From Poa pratensis (lineage: Eukaryota; Streptophyta; Magnoliopsida; Poales; Poaceae): DNA of 64,000 bases. Shown here piece by piece: positions 1 to 10,535 of this stretch. Each line of letters opens with the position of its first letter. Positions within the stretch are counted from its first letter, which is position 1. The notes beneath the pieces are model-generated. The model searched no databases, was not told where the DNA came from, and saw nothing but the letters and a program-made list of their open reading frames with translations. Location: NCBI GenBank assembly GCA_947311845.1, contig CAMZMU010000081.1, forward strand, positions 4,719,473-4,783,472, written 5' to 3'. A program made the position numbers and the translations under genes.

Positions 1-718
1 ATGTGTTCTTTTCCATGCAAGTTCTACAGGTCAGTGGTACTGAAGAGCAGCTAGTTTTGTTATGGGTGTTGAATGCGTGCGTTGGAGCTGCAAATGTGAG
101 GAGGGAGGGAAATATGGAAAGAAAGGTTCCTTGGATTGGTGCCGAGATCTCGACGTCAGCCCCTCTCTTGGGAAAATAGAGTGAGTATGTGACCAGCTGG
201 CTGCTCATTTGCATGTGCGAGGATATACTGACTGGCATTCTCTTAACTGCGAGCTTAGCATTGGCCATGATCCATGGAAGGCCACAACGATGCAATGTGA
301 AGTATTTCGTGACCAATGGATGGAGGTCCCGCTGAAGAATTGTCCATAAGTCAATTTCATGTCTTTTTTTTCGTACGTACAACTGAAACAAGTCACGGGT
401 ACTTGCATATGCCAAACTTGGAAGGAAAGGCTCGCCTTGTCCTGTACGTGGAAAACCGGGTGGTGACCGCGCGCCGAGAATATTAGGGATTCGGGTGACG
501 CAAACAAACGGCGAGATCGACCCGATCTGATCGCGACCCCTGGCGAATCCGCTGAGATCGCCGTGATAGATCAACAGGTCCTGTCGATCGATCTCACGTC
601 CGTCGGTCCGCGTCCTAGCTAGCTACCCCGTGCCGTGTCAGGGGCGCTCGATCTAGAGCGCACGTTGCCAGAGCCAGACAACAGGGATTATAGTTGGAGT
701 TGGACTGTTGCAGTGTAA
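1..718. other. Left edge, no gene recognised
   Basis: I see no convincing coding exon, RNA gene or complete transposon here. Short open stretches exist on both strands but have no recognisable motif. From about 719 the sequence GAGCATCTCTAACCG resembles one terminus of the GAGCATCTCC family of TIR elements. No matching right end was found, so it is not annotated as an element. Confidence 0.5.
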
Positions 719-949
719 GAGCATCTCTAACCGATCTCGCATAATCTCGCCTTGAAAAACAAGTTTTCGGTTCCCCGAAACTGATTTTCTACTTTGTAAA
801 TCGGTCAGGCATAACAGGTACCGAAAATTTGTATTAGAAATTCAAACGAACCAGTTCGCGAGAGATTTCATCATCACAAGTTCATCGCCCCGAGTTATTT
901 TACATAGAGATACAACTAAAAAGGGGAAATAAAACTAGATCCGGTGGTC

Positions 950-1149
950 ATCTTCTTCACCGTCCGACTAAAACTACTCGAACCCGAGGTACTTCATGGT
1001 CGTGGACCTGCGCAGCGCCCACGCGAGCTCGTGCTCCTCCACCGCGGTTTCGAGGCGGGCCGGAGCACCGGAAGCGCCTTACTCCACCGCATTTGTAGCG
1101 GCCTTGAGCTTATCGGCGGCGGTCCGCTTGAAGGCCCGCATCACATGGT
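950..1149 (-). pseudogene. Distal part of a split transposon-type ORF
   Basis: On the minus strand this GC-rich patch keeps an open stretch with RAFKRTAADKLKAA, then an in-frame stop, then an Ala/Glu-rich segment ending in TMKYLGFE and a stop. It stops exactly at the target duplication of the 1155-5396 insertion, and similar GC-rich, Arg/Glu-rich coding resumes on the other side at 5402. I infer one former ORF interrupted by that insertion. Reading across the junction gives a stop almost at once, so the ORF had probably decayed anyway. The function is unknown. The composition resembles ORFs carried by GAGCATCTCC-ended TIR elements in grasses, which is an inference. Confidence 0.35.
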
Positions 1150-1328
1150 ATAGGTGTGGCGCCCCGACCTGACTGCTATACAGTGATGCTGTGTGTCACC
1201 GGTTAAGCGATACAACCGGAGGTTACGGGTTTACCAATCCCCGGCCAAAACCTTTGGCAGGCGTTGCTCGGAATTGATCATCGGCAACGCAACACCCCGA
1301 TTGATGGCTTAACACAGGCACAACTATC

Positions 1329-1817
1329 CAAGGTTCAAGAATGCGTAATTAAGCGTACGCTTAAGCGCTGAGCGATGGCAAAACGCTCCGCTTAGGCCAT
1401 AAGCGACTAATTAAGCACTGATAAGATCTTTTGTGCTACAAAGTTGGCCCAATAAGGCCCATTATGGAACCCTAGTCTGCTAACCCGATCTGAGCCATTC
1501 ATTGTTTCTAATCTGAGCCATCCATCTACTCTCCTCATCTCTTTCTCTCAATTTCTACACTTCTACGCACAGATTCACATCAACAATGGCGGCCTTACAG
1601 GCACAGCCCCTTCCCTGCCTCCCTTGCATCCCCTTCCCCGCATCAAGTATCAGTCTCCTCTACTCCCCTCAACTTCTCATTTGCTCCCAGATGCAAGCCA
1701 GTACTAAAATCATGGAATTTTAGAAACGCTTAAGCGCGCTTAAGCGTCGCTTAAGCGATTAAAACTCTAAGCGAGAGCAAAACGCTCCGCTGACGCTTTT
1801 CGCTTTCTTGAACCTTG
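1329..1817. mobile_element. hAT-type MITE with AAGCG/CGCTT arrays
   Basis: The terminal inverted repeats are CAAGGTTCAAGAATGCG at 1329 and, read from the other end at 1817, CAAGGTTCAAGAAAGCG: 17 bp with one mismatch. A perfect 8-bp target duplication CAACTATC lies at 1321-1328 and 1818-1825. An 8-bp duplication and CA...TG ends are hAT features. The 489-bp element has no transposase. Both subterminal regions (1340-1430 and 1725-1805) are packed with AAGCG/CGCTT, including GCTTAAGC palindromes, and share the string GCAAAACGCTCCGCT in the same orientation. It is nested in the 1155-5396 element. Confidence 0.85.
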
Positions 1818-4070
1818 CAACTATCAATGCATAATAGAGAGATCAAGACTTGTGGAACAACTGGCACATCACAGACTCCACGACACAAAGCGTTATAGTT
1901 CAACTCTTATAATAGAGGAAGATAGCAAATTACAATCAGAGGTCACAGACCCAACATTACAACATGCGGAAGCGAATTAAGTTGTTCTAAACAACAAGAT
2001 CCAAATTATGGTCTAAGAGGCCTACAGATAAACATTCAAGCGCCAGCTGTTTCGGGATGTCCCAAGCTGCCACCTGGGAACCCCAGACTACTCGTCGACG
2101 TCCACAAAGAACCCACCTTCGAGGTCGGTGAAGTCCTCCTCTGAAACAAAGCAAACGACGTTGAGTTCGACGAACTCACAAGATTAAATATAGAGCTTTA
2201 GCTCGATGAGGCTTTCAAGGTTTTATGGCTGTTTTTGCATCAAGCTGATTTTATTTAATAAAACATAACTCCATGACATCGATTAAACAGAGTATTTTTA
2301 AAAGAGGTAAGAAGTAACTCTTTTATTTGATCACCTTTCTCATCATCAACCACTGTACCTGTTCTACAAAGGCACCTCCCCGAATCACCCTCGAGGAAGT
2401 CAACCTTGCATTCTTGAGTAATACCTCTAGTACTCAGTTTTTAATCATTCCGTTCAAGTTATTCTATAGTCTTATCGTCCTTTCCCAAGTTGTCCGTAAC
2501 CGTGGACACGGCTTTTCGAAAAGATTTAACCCTGCAGGGGTGCACTGTGTTTACCTTCGGTACCGTCCGGCTCATTGCCTGATCATTAGCTCTCTTCCGG
2601 GGAAAGCCGGCTGAGTGGGAGCGGTTACAACATTTACCTTGTTAAAGACTAACCCAGGATCATCAGTGAGGACGGGACAGGTTCAGTGCCTCCAACACCC
2701 TGCCCCGTGGCCACTCATTTTCCTAAACACCACATCCTCATCTCAGTCTTGGCCACCATCTCAACGCACGCGCAAATGGAAGCCCGAACTAGAGGACCCT
2801 GGCTAGTCCCGCCCAAGTTAGTCGGTCGACGAGGGCTCCATATACCCCACCGAAAGGAAGCGCGCTCATTCTTGGTTCAAGAGGTAAAGAACTCGCACCT
2901 AGGCGGCGAGAGCGAGACAAAACACCACCAAACCATAGTGGCCTCTCATCCCCACCTTTAAGCAGTTTATTACCTGTCACCACAATTCCTCCACCATCAT
3001 CCGAACATTTCAACATCTGTTTCCATCATGAAATATCCATCGGACGAAAATGAACATTTAACTAAGCATGGCTAAGCAAAAACATAGCATAGTTAAGTAT
3101 CTCAGACCAACAATACAAACCTATGGATAATAGGAGGGAAACAGGTAATGGCATCGGAACTTAATGCAACTATAGGATACTCTAATCCAAGCAAATTGAC
3201 ATTTGGAACCGCATGCAATATTATAGTGGAGAAAATAATTCCGGAAATATAGGATAAGACATGCTCAGAGGGGGGATTACGCTTGCCTTGTTGATAAGAA
3301 AGGTAGTAAGAATCGTCGAAGAATTGTGGTTACACCTCAACTCCTCGATCTACCGGAGCACAAACAACACCGGAAAAGGAACAACATAAATAACACGAAT
3401 ACAAGTAGGTGCAATGCACACTCATGATGATATGACATTTTAATGCAACTAAGAGATCCTAGACATGATCATCGAGTTAAATGAGTGTCACGAGATATAT
3501 TTAGGAATTATCGGTTAACCACCCATATTTATCTTAATGACCAACATGTTGTTCTAGTTATGACCAGTACCACAAAATGATTGTACATGCATGGGAATGA
3601 TGTTTTCTGCTAGTATTTAACTTGCTGATCATTGTGATATGTTGTTTGCAATTTTCGGAGCAAATATGAATATTTGGTGAGTATGTCAAATTGCTATTTG
3701 AATCTGCCATTTTAGGGAAGTGCAACTTATTAAAATTACCAAAGTTCATTATTGGTTGGCAATACTTCAAAATAGATGGCAAATGTTCCTCTGAACATTT
3801 TGAGCCATTCAACATAATTTGTGGAATTATTTTGGATGAAATATGAATTTCCAAAGTTGCATTTCAGTTCTGCCATTTTTAGTAATTCATTTAAACCGAG
3901 AAGGAAATTCATCCAATTCTGTCCAATAAAATATGGATGTGTAGGGATGTTAAGACAAACATTTTGGCACCTCATTTGCTCCATTTGGATTAGCAGAGCA
4001 AAAGATATGCATTTTCAAAGTCTACAATATTTTTCCTGCCTTCTATTATTTTTCCAGCGTACAGATTACT

Positions 4071-4180
4071 TTCGGATTATCCGAATTTTTGTTAACTCGG
4101 ATTATCCGATCGGGAGGGAAAATTGGAGTACTGGCTCATTTCGGATTATCCGAATGTGGTTGAATCGGAATATCCGATTT
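4071..4180. repeat. Four CGGATTATCCG palindromes
   Basis: Four copies of an 11-13 bp near-palindrome occur within 110 bp: TTCGGATTATCCGAA at 4071 and again at 4140, TCGGATTATCCGA at about 4098, and the variant ATCGGAATATCCGAT at 4164. They mark the junction between AT-rich sequence and a GC-rich block (4200-4870) inside the TG...CA element. Such clusters in LTRs can be protein-binding or structural elements; here that is only a suggestion. Confidence 0.6.
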
Positions 4181-5401
4181 GGTTCAACTGACGAAACTGT
4201 GGCAGTGCCCGACGGGGAACAACGGCCGGCGACGACCACGCTCTGGGCGCGTCCGCCTGTGCGCGCGGGGGTGCGAGGAGAGGGTTCAGCGGAGGGGGTC
4301 CAGACGAGCCTAACGTGGCGGCGGCGCCCGGGTATGGCTACTGGAGCTTGCCCGGCGACGGCGGCGAGCGGCTGTCGACGGACTACAGCGCGATGGCGCT
4401 ACGGCGAGAGAGAGAACGAACGGGAGGCACGGCGAGGTGCAGCGGCTCACCCTGAGTACGACGACGTGGACGACAAGGTCGAAGGAGGCTTGCCGGCGAC
4501 GAATTCATCCGCGGCGTCCGCGGCCGGAGGCAAGGAAGACGGCGCGATTCACCCGATGCGATCCATCCCGGCTCGCGTGACTCGTCGCGGAGGAAGAGGA
4601 GAGGGTGGCGGAGCTCGTGGTGGCAGCGTCTTGCCTCGGGGAGGCCTACAGCGGTGGCGACGTGCACGGCGGCCATGGCTGCGTCGCACCTGCGGGAAGA
4701 ACAGAGAAGAGAGCGAGAGGGAGCCGGGCTAGGGTTAGGGTTTGGGTTCTGGGGTGCTCTTCTTATCCAGGTCCATGAGGCAGAGAGGGGGCCAGGCGAG
4801 GCGCGTCGTGCGGCAGGGCAGCGGCGAGCTCGCGGGTGCGGTCGAGCACGGCTCGGTCGCTACAGAGGGAGACGAGACACTTTTGCAAAGGACCCCTGGA
4901 CTTATTCTTCCAATTACCAATAGGTCCTTTTCAGCTCTGGATTAAAATACCCAGCACTGTATTTGAATTATTTGGGACACATAAACATTTTAGAAAAATA
5001 TGAAATTATTTGGGTAGCCTCTCCATATCGAGTAGAAGCTACACAAAAATTGGGGCTTCAAAATAAAATGTTTTGCACAACTTTTGTTCATAGAGTTTGG
5101 ATATGGCATTTTTGCTAAAACCAAAATGATATTACTTTAGAATTTTTAAAGCAAGTGAGAAATATTAATTTGAACTCTTGAAACTTCCTTGACAAATATG
5201 AGATGTCAAACTATTTGTGTTTTGCAAGTTTGAATACTCTCATTGATTTGAATTTGTAATTGAAGCAACTCATATTTGAGGTTTTTCAAGGTTATATTTT
5301 CTTGAGCATTTTTAATTAAGGATGCCATGATGCACAAGAAACGAAAAGCGAAAATTTTACTCAGCTTTTTAGGTTCACAAATTTGGGGCTGTTACAATAG
5401 G

Positions 5402-5666
5402 AGCACGAACCAGGTGCACGACCTGGTTCGCCGGCCGCTGACGGAGACCACCACGTCATCCGGCTTCTCCTCCGGCACACCTCGATAGGCACCGATCGGG
5501 AGCTACCCGCATCCGCGTCGTGCGAGCGGGGGCGCGGTGGCGTTTCCTCTTCCTCGTAGATGTTGCCTCGAGAGCAGACCGGCCCACTTGCACCCTTGAA
5601 GACCGCCGCGCTTGCTCGCTCTCTCCGAGCGGCGGCGGCGGCAACACTCCTCCTCCTTGCCAGCAC
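5402..5666 (-). pseudogene. Proximal part of the split transposon-type ORF
   Basis: The minus-strand frame from about 5666 reads an Arg/Ala-rich start, then EEEETPPRPRSHDADAGSS and CRRRSRMTWWSPSAAGEPG, and runs to the insertion boundary. No domain is recognised. The low-complexity acidic and Arg-rich composition and the GC content differ from the AT-rich flanks. It is probably the same former ORF as the remnant at 950-1149. A competing frame is also open, so the reading frame is uncertain. Confidence 0.35.
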
Positions 5667-5669
5667 ATG

Positions 5670-8600
5670 GTGGAACCGGACCGGAACAGGGCGAAATCTG
5701 ATCTGAAACGGGATAAATTACTCGCTGGAACAAACTAACCCAGATCATATTCTCTTTCTTCGTCGTCATTAGACCGGGAGATGCCAAAGATAACCATGGC
5801 GTGTCCCGTAGATGTTTGATTCCTTGGTGCAAGAATTTCCTCCACAGATAGTCCTACCATTCGACATCCGTCACCAATGGGTAAGCTCTATGGCTCATGC
5901 GTAGAATCCAACATGGATCTAGAGATGCATGCAAGTGAACCAACATGCACAGCTCCAGTTAGAATATCACTTTTCAGCACAAGATTTAGGCATTGAGCGA
6001 GGAAGTGCATGTGCTCGGTTAGTGCAGATACCGGAGATGGACAATCGATCTATCTTTTGAGGAAACGATAGATAATTGGGATTAGTGATCAACTTCAAAT
6101 ACGTAGATATAATAAACGTTAGGACTGAAAACGACACATTTTAGTTACCGAGTTTTTTTGTTATGCTAGCTAGTGTAAGTTTATCAAGTACGAATCTAGT
6201 CAAAGGTTTTCTCGAGCTGCTTTTTTCATGTAGTCGACAAATACCGTCTTGTGCATTTGAGAGTGGTTCCGTGGATAACCTCTGTTATCCAATTGAAATT
6301 TTGACCAAGTTTAAGTAAAAACTATGGACAACTAAAATACTAAATTGATATTATATGAAAATATATTTCACGATGTAACTAATCTTAACGATTTGTTATT
6401 ATAAAGTGTAATGGTTTTCATAAACTTAGTCAGATTTTACATTGTTTTGACTTTTGAAAAATGTGCACGCCTTCTTTTCAACAACAGAGGTACTATCTGG
6501 TAAGGATGCAATTGAAATTGGTGCATCGAGACTGATGCAGTAGAGAGAGGTGCAATGGGTAAAATGTTTCAAAATGTATCATGTGTCTCAACTCCACCGC
6601 GTGTCACAGCTGCATCGTGCAAATTTCATGCGTGTCTAAACCGCATTGCGTGCACTCAGGTGTTTGCGAGCGACGAGAACGATAAACATTTTTCTTAAGC
6701 ATTTTACTGTAAACGAATGTAAATCCTTATGAAAACAACCAACAATCATGAAAAAGATCTGCCATGGCAGTACTACGGCGCGCGGTAGGTGGATGAGGAT
6801 GGCTGCCATTGAACTCCATTGATCAATGGTCAAAGATTTGGTCACGCAGGAGGCATGAACATGAACCAATCTTTAAAACGTTGCACGAATTGCGCAGATT
6901 TCAGAGCAACTCTGCTGCAAAAGCTTGGCACTGCTACACAGAAATGAATGTGTTTAGAGATAGGCTGCGTTACTGAAACGGGACAAGGGTAGCTAGTCGT
7001 CAGAGCTGCTAGTAATTCGGACTCTTGTGCTAGCCTAGCTAGCGCGCACGTACTGTATACTAGCTTGCGCTGAAACTCAAAAGCTTCAGTGGGTTTATGA
7101 TTCATGCACGGATGGCAGAGTAAAGGGATCCTGTCAATGGTCACCGGTCAGAGTACGGTGCAAACTTCATGTGCTCTTTAGAGTAGTAAAAATTTGCAAA
7201 CAATGATGTTTTGGAGTACATGTTTTTGACCGAGAGTTCAATGGAATATGCTCACGCATTTGCGCGCAAAATGAAGTTTTCTCGGTGTGCCTTTTCTATA
7301 GTGGAAGTCGACTCCTTTCGTCCACGAATAAGTGGTCATATTGGAATTTTAAGACATATGATTCCGTTAGAAAATGCATGCAAAGTTGCAAGGCACCATC
7401 TTTCTCCTACTTAATTTCCCCACGTCAAATGAGCAAAGTGTATGTAGTAAAATTGAGTAGACCATATGCATTCCCGTATAATACGAGAGAAGCATTTTTT
7501 TCTTCTAATTTAAAGTGCTTGAAAACGTAGAAGTAGATTTTTTGTTGATAAACATCCAATTATTTATGGACGAAGGGAGTAGCTCTATTAGCTCGGGGCG
7601 ACAAGGCCTTTTCGAGATTGACGTGATCAGCATTCATATATAGGACCTTGAAGGTGCATGAGATCTCTCTTTTCCCCTGATTTATTTCTGTGATGCACAC
7701 TAGGACTCCATTCACCGTCTTGTGCATGTGAGGCCAATCTTGATAAAATTTGGAGAGAGGATCGGAGAGACAAGTGCTGGTGAGAGACAAAAGGAAGGGA
7801 AAATACTTGTTAACAAGAAAAGTACTACTAGTAAGAAAGAAAAACGGAGACAAGCCGGAGCTGTGCTCATGTGGATGGTGGCCGCTCCCACGTGACAGCC
7901 ACGCCCATGTCCCAGAACCAAAACAACCAAGCAGCGGCTTGTCGTCGTCTCCATCTCTCTGCCCGCTTCCATGGTATCACACCAATGCAAGTGTTAGTTT
8001 TCTTCCGGCAATGATCACATGATGGGGACACTGTCATCCTATAGCCAAGGGAATCGACTGCCTTTGGATTCGCATGTAAGCTGAGTAATTCTTTTTACAA
8101 GACAAATTTGCAAGTACTATATTCATATTCGAGAGTGCTTTATAACTGTATCATATACACGAGCTTGGATTTTTTTGAATGAGCAAATGTTGTGACAAGA
8201 CCAACTGGTTGATCACATGCATCCGAAGCTAGTCAAACAATGCCTTACTCAAATCAACTGGCATGCGCTGGGCAGGACTGAGGAGTCTCAGGAGCCGGCA
8301 GGGCAAAATATCATATCATCAACGACGAAGGTCGAAGCGCATCCATGATCATCAACAACGAGTCAGGATACGGACCAAATGCATACATAGCTTTGCCAGA
8401 ACCGCGGGAAATTTCTTGTGAATATCGACCGATCATTCAAACGCAATCATTCTCGGATGGACCCGGCGAATGCATGACTGCATGAAGAATCTCTATCCGT
8501 TTGAACCGTGCCAGATCCAGAGCTTCCCGCGCACACGAAGTGGTCCACGGGCCACACATTCATCGCCGCGTACCTATTCAAATTGAACTTTTGGTTTTGG

Positions 8601-8875
8601 CGCCATCGTCAGTCAGCAGTGCGCTCCACTATTCTATCTTCCTCCCCTGTTACTGCCCATCGATCGACCCCAGTCCATGCGACTACTTTTTGAATTACTC
8701 ATCTATTCGTGGTTTTCTACGCTGGCTGGATTGCGTACGTTCTGCAGCTAATTAAAAACTAGACGCCCTACAGAAGAATTTTGCATAGGACCAGTTTAGC
8801 ATCGGAGTTGGAGCACAAAGGGAGGAAAAGACGACCAGACCCAGCTGCTCTCACATCGGCATGTCCGTAGGCTTA
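5670..8875. other. Gene-free stretch, mostly unique sequence
   Basis: No exon or RNA gene could be supported. A Stowaway-like terminus, ACGAAGGGAGTA, lies at about 7569-7580, but no partner terminus was found, so only a half-element or chance match is present. Small ORFs in this interval (for example 7750-8022) lack recognisable motifs. Confidence 0.5.
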
Positions 8876-9301
8876 GAGCATCTCCACTCGCGGCGCCCAA
8901 ACGACCGCCCAAACGTGTTTGGGGTGTGCCGGACACAAAATCGCCCCCACTCGCGGCGTCCAAACGCGAATTCGGTCTGGCGCGGCCCAATTTTGTGTCC
9001 GGCACGCCCAGCCCACGCCCTTAACTTGGTGAGGCTTGGGGCGGCCCCGGACGGAAGGAAACGCGACGCCACGTCGGCTCCCGACGCGCGGGCCACGCCT
9101 GGCAGTGAGACAAGAGGCTGCATTAATGCCGGGCGGCGTCTCGGTTTCCCAGCCGAGCGCAGCGACGCGTCGCTTCGCCTCTGCGGCGAGGAAGCGTCAG
9201 CGCCACGGCGGCGTCAATGCAGGCGAGCCGTTAATGGTGTGGCAGGCGAGCCGTTGGACGGCCGGAGTTAAGGCGACCTCATCCGTTCGCCTCCCCGGCC
9301 G

Positions 9302-9309
9302 CTATATAG
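9302..9309 (+). promoter_or_regulatory. TATA box of the transposon ORF
   Basis: CTATATAG lies about 60 bp upstream of the ATG at 9368, with C-rich initiator-like sequence between them. The spacing suits a short 5' leader of about 30 nt. No intron is needed. Confidence 0.55.
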
Positions 9310-9367
9310 AGCGAGTTCCTTGCCGTCTCCACCATCTCACACAGCCATCTCCATCCCACACCTAGCC

Positions 9368-10282
9368 ATGGCCTCTCCTCGGCGCGCCACGGAGGAAGAG
9401 AGACGAGCGCAGAGGGAGGCCCGTCGTCGCCGCCGTGACAACCAGGTTTGGCAGAGCACCATGGCTCGCCGCGGCTGGCCATCGCAGGAGGCAGACTCGT
9501 CGGCCGTCAACGCTTCGCCACCTCCTCCACCGCCTCATCCGCCACCTCCTCCGCCACCGGCGAACCAACTCACGGAAGCCGAGGCGCGCGAGCTCGTCCG
9601 CACTAACACGCCGGTGCCGGCGAACTGCGTCCTCCCCGAAGGATGGGCCACGAACCCAGTGCACGTCCCCGTTGCACCCATGCTGGCCGGCCAGGCGCGG
9701 CTCGACTACGTCGCCTCGTGCATGGGGACGATGGCGCCGGAGCTGCACGACGACCCCAGGTTCGAGCCGAACTCGGCGTACTGGGACAAGCAGGTCGAGC
9801 TCGAGCACGCCTACCGCCTCCACTCCTTCTTCGCCCCCAAGCCGCCTGCGGACTGGCTCGAATACTCCGATGACGACTCCGACGATGACGGCCTCACCAA
9901 CACCACTGACGAGGACTTCGCGGCGGGCATGGAATGGGAGAGGGTTCGCTACGAGGCGGTGGAGCAGGCTCGTCGCGCAAGATCGGAACGAGGCCGCGTG
10001 CAACCTCCTCCGCCGCAACCTCAACAAGAGGCGGAGGAGGTTGACGGTGATGATGACGGCTTCGAGGACTGGCCGCCGACGCCGGAGTGGGATCCTGGCC
10101 ACATGCAGCTCGCCATCGAGGCCGACATAGCCTATGCCGCCGCCACCGCCGCCGCCGCCACCACCTCCAGCTCCGCCGCCACCACCTCCACCACCGGCTA
10201 TCTCTACTGCCTCTGCTCGAGCTGCCGCCGGGGTCCTGTGCTCGCCGCCGCAAGGGCCGACGCCTGCCCCAACTGCCGGTGA
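9368..10282 (+). CDS. Unknown intronless ORF carried by TIR transposon
   Basis: The ORF encodes 304 residues from ATG 9368, which follows a TATA box at a natural distance; an upstream in-frame ATG at 9320 would lie near or before the expected transcription start. The N-terminus is Arg/Glu-rich and probably basic-helical (EEERRAQREARRRRRDNQVW, residues about 7-26). A run of prolines follows, then a compact middle region with aromatic and acidic residues, an Asp/Ser acidic patch (YSDDDSDDDG) and a Pro/Gln stretch. The C-terminus has two Cys pairs (CSSC...CPNC). It lies after a GCC microsatellite where another frame is also open, so the Cys pairs may be fortuitous. I recognise no family. It could be a degenerate transposon accessory protein; no catalytic motif is visible. 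Confidence 0.5.
   Translation: MASPRRATEEERRAQREARRRRRDNQVWQSTMARRGWPSQEADSSAVNASPPPPPPHPPPPPPPANQLTEAEARELVRTNTPVPANCVLPEGWATNPVHVPVAPMLAGQARLDYVASCMGTMAPELHDDPRFEPNSAYWDKQVELEHAYRLHSFFAPKPPADWLEYSDDDSDDDGLTNTTDEDFAAGMEWERVRYEAVEQARRARSERGRVQPPPPQPQQEAEEVDGDDDGFEDWPPTPEWDPGHMQLAIEADIAYAAATAAAATTSSSAATTSTTGYLYCLCSSCRRGPVLAAARADACPNCR
10133..10200 (+). repeat. GCC/ACC trinucleotide repeat inside the ORF
   Basis: A GCC/ACC-rich microsatellite encodes an Ala/Thr/Ser run in the main frame and an uninterrupted proline run in the next frame, which stays open to 10349. Length changes here would switch the C-terminus between a Cys-bearing tail and a Pro-rich tail. Confidence 0.6.
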
Positions 10283-10535
10283 CCGGCGTGCCACCCTACT
10301 TACTAGATCTAGTCTAGGTCTAGATTTAAATTTGAATGAATTATGTTAGTTTGAATGAAATTTCAATGAAATATATGCATTTTCGTATCAAAATTTCATA
10401 ATTGAATAAGATTTGGTCGTCGCGAGTGGGGAGCGAGGGCGCCCAAATGGGCAAGGTAGTCCGGACGGCGCCCAAAGGGCCTGTCCGGACGGCCTGTGGG
10501 CGCCCATTTGGACGCCACGAGCGGAGATGCTCTTA

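Larger units (their letters stand above)
1155..5396. mobile_element. TG...CA element flanked by ATAGG, probable solo LTR
   Basis: The segment starts TGTGGCGCCCCGACC and ends GGGGCTGTTACA. It is flanked by a perfect 5-bp direct repeat ATAGG at 1150-1154 and 5397-5401, the expected signature of an LTR-retrotransposon integration. I found no internal LTR pair, primer-binding site, gag or pol motif, so a solo LTR of a long-LTR family (about 3.7 kb without the nested MITE) is the simplest reading. A large coding-free derivative is the alternative. It interrupts an older ORF remnant. A 303-codon open frame at 3821-4732 crosses palindromes and GC-rich sequence and shows no domain, so I do not call it a gene. 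Confidence 0.7.
8876..10532 (+). mobile_element. TIR DNA transposon with TTA duplication and one ORF
   Basis: The left end GAGCATCTCCACTCGCGGCG and the complement of the right end, GAGCATCTCCGCTCGTGGCG, form an imperfect inverted repeat of about 27 bp. TTA is duplicated at 8873-8875 and 10533-10535. A 3-bp TTA/TWA duplication is the habit of PIF/Harbinger elements. The 1657-bp element is GC-rich and contains one intronless ORF with its own TATA box, but no DDE transposase or Myb domain was recognised. It is therefore probably non-autonomous with a cargo or derived ORF. Confidence 0.75.

Noticed and set aside
3821..4732. 303-codon plus-strand ORF inside the 1155-5396 element
   Set aside because: It crosses palindromes and a composition break, has no domain and begins in AT-rich DNA; probably a chance frame.
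7560..7580. Stowaway MITE near 7.5 kb
   Set aside because: Only one terminus-like word (ACGAAGGGAGTA) is present and no inverted partner was found.
9362..10294. 310-codon minus-strand ORF
   Set aside because: It is the antisense shadow of the GC-rich ORF at 9368-10282, made of low-complexity Arg/Gly runs.
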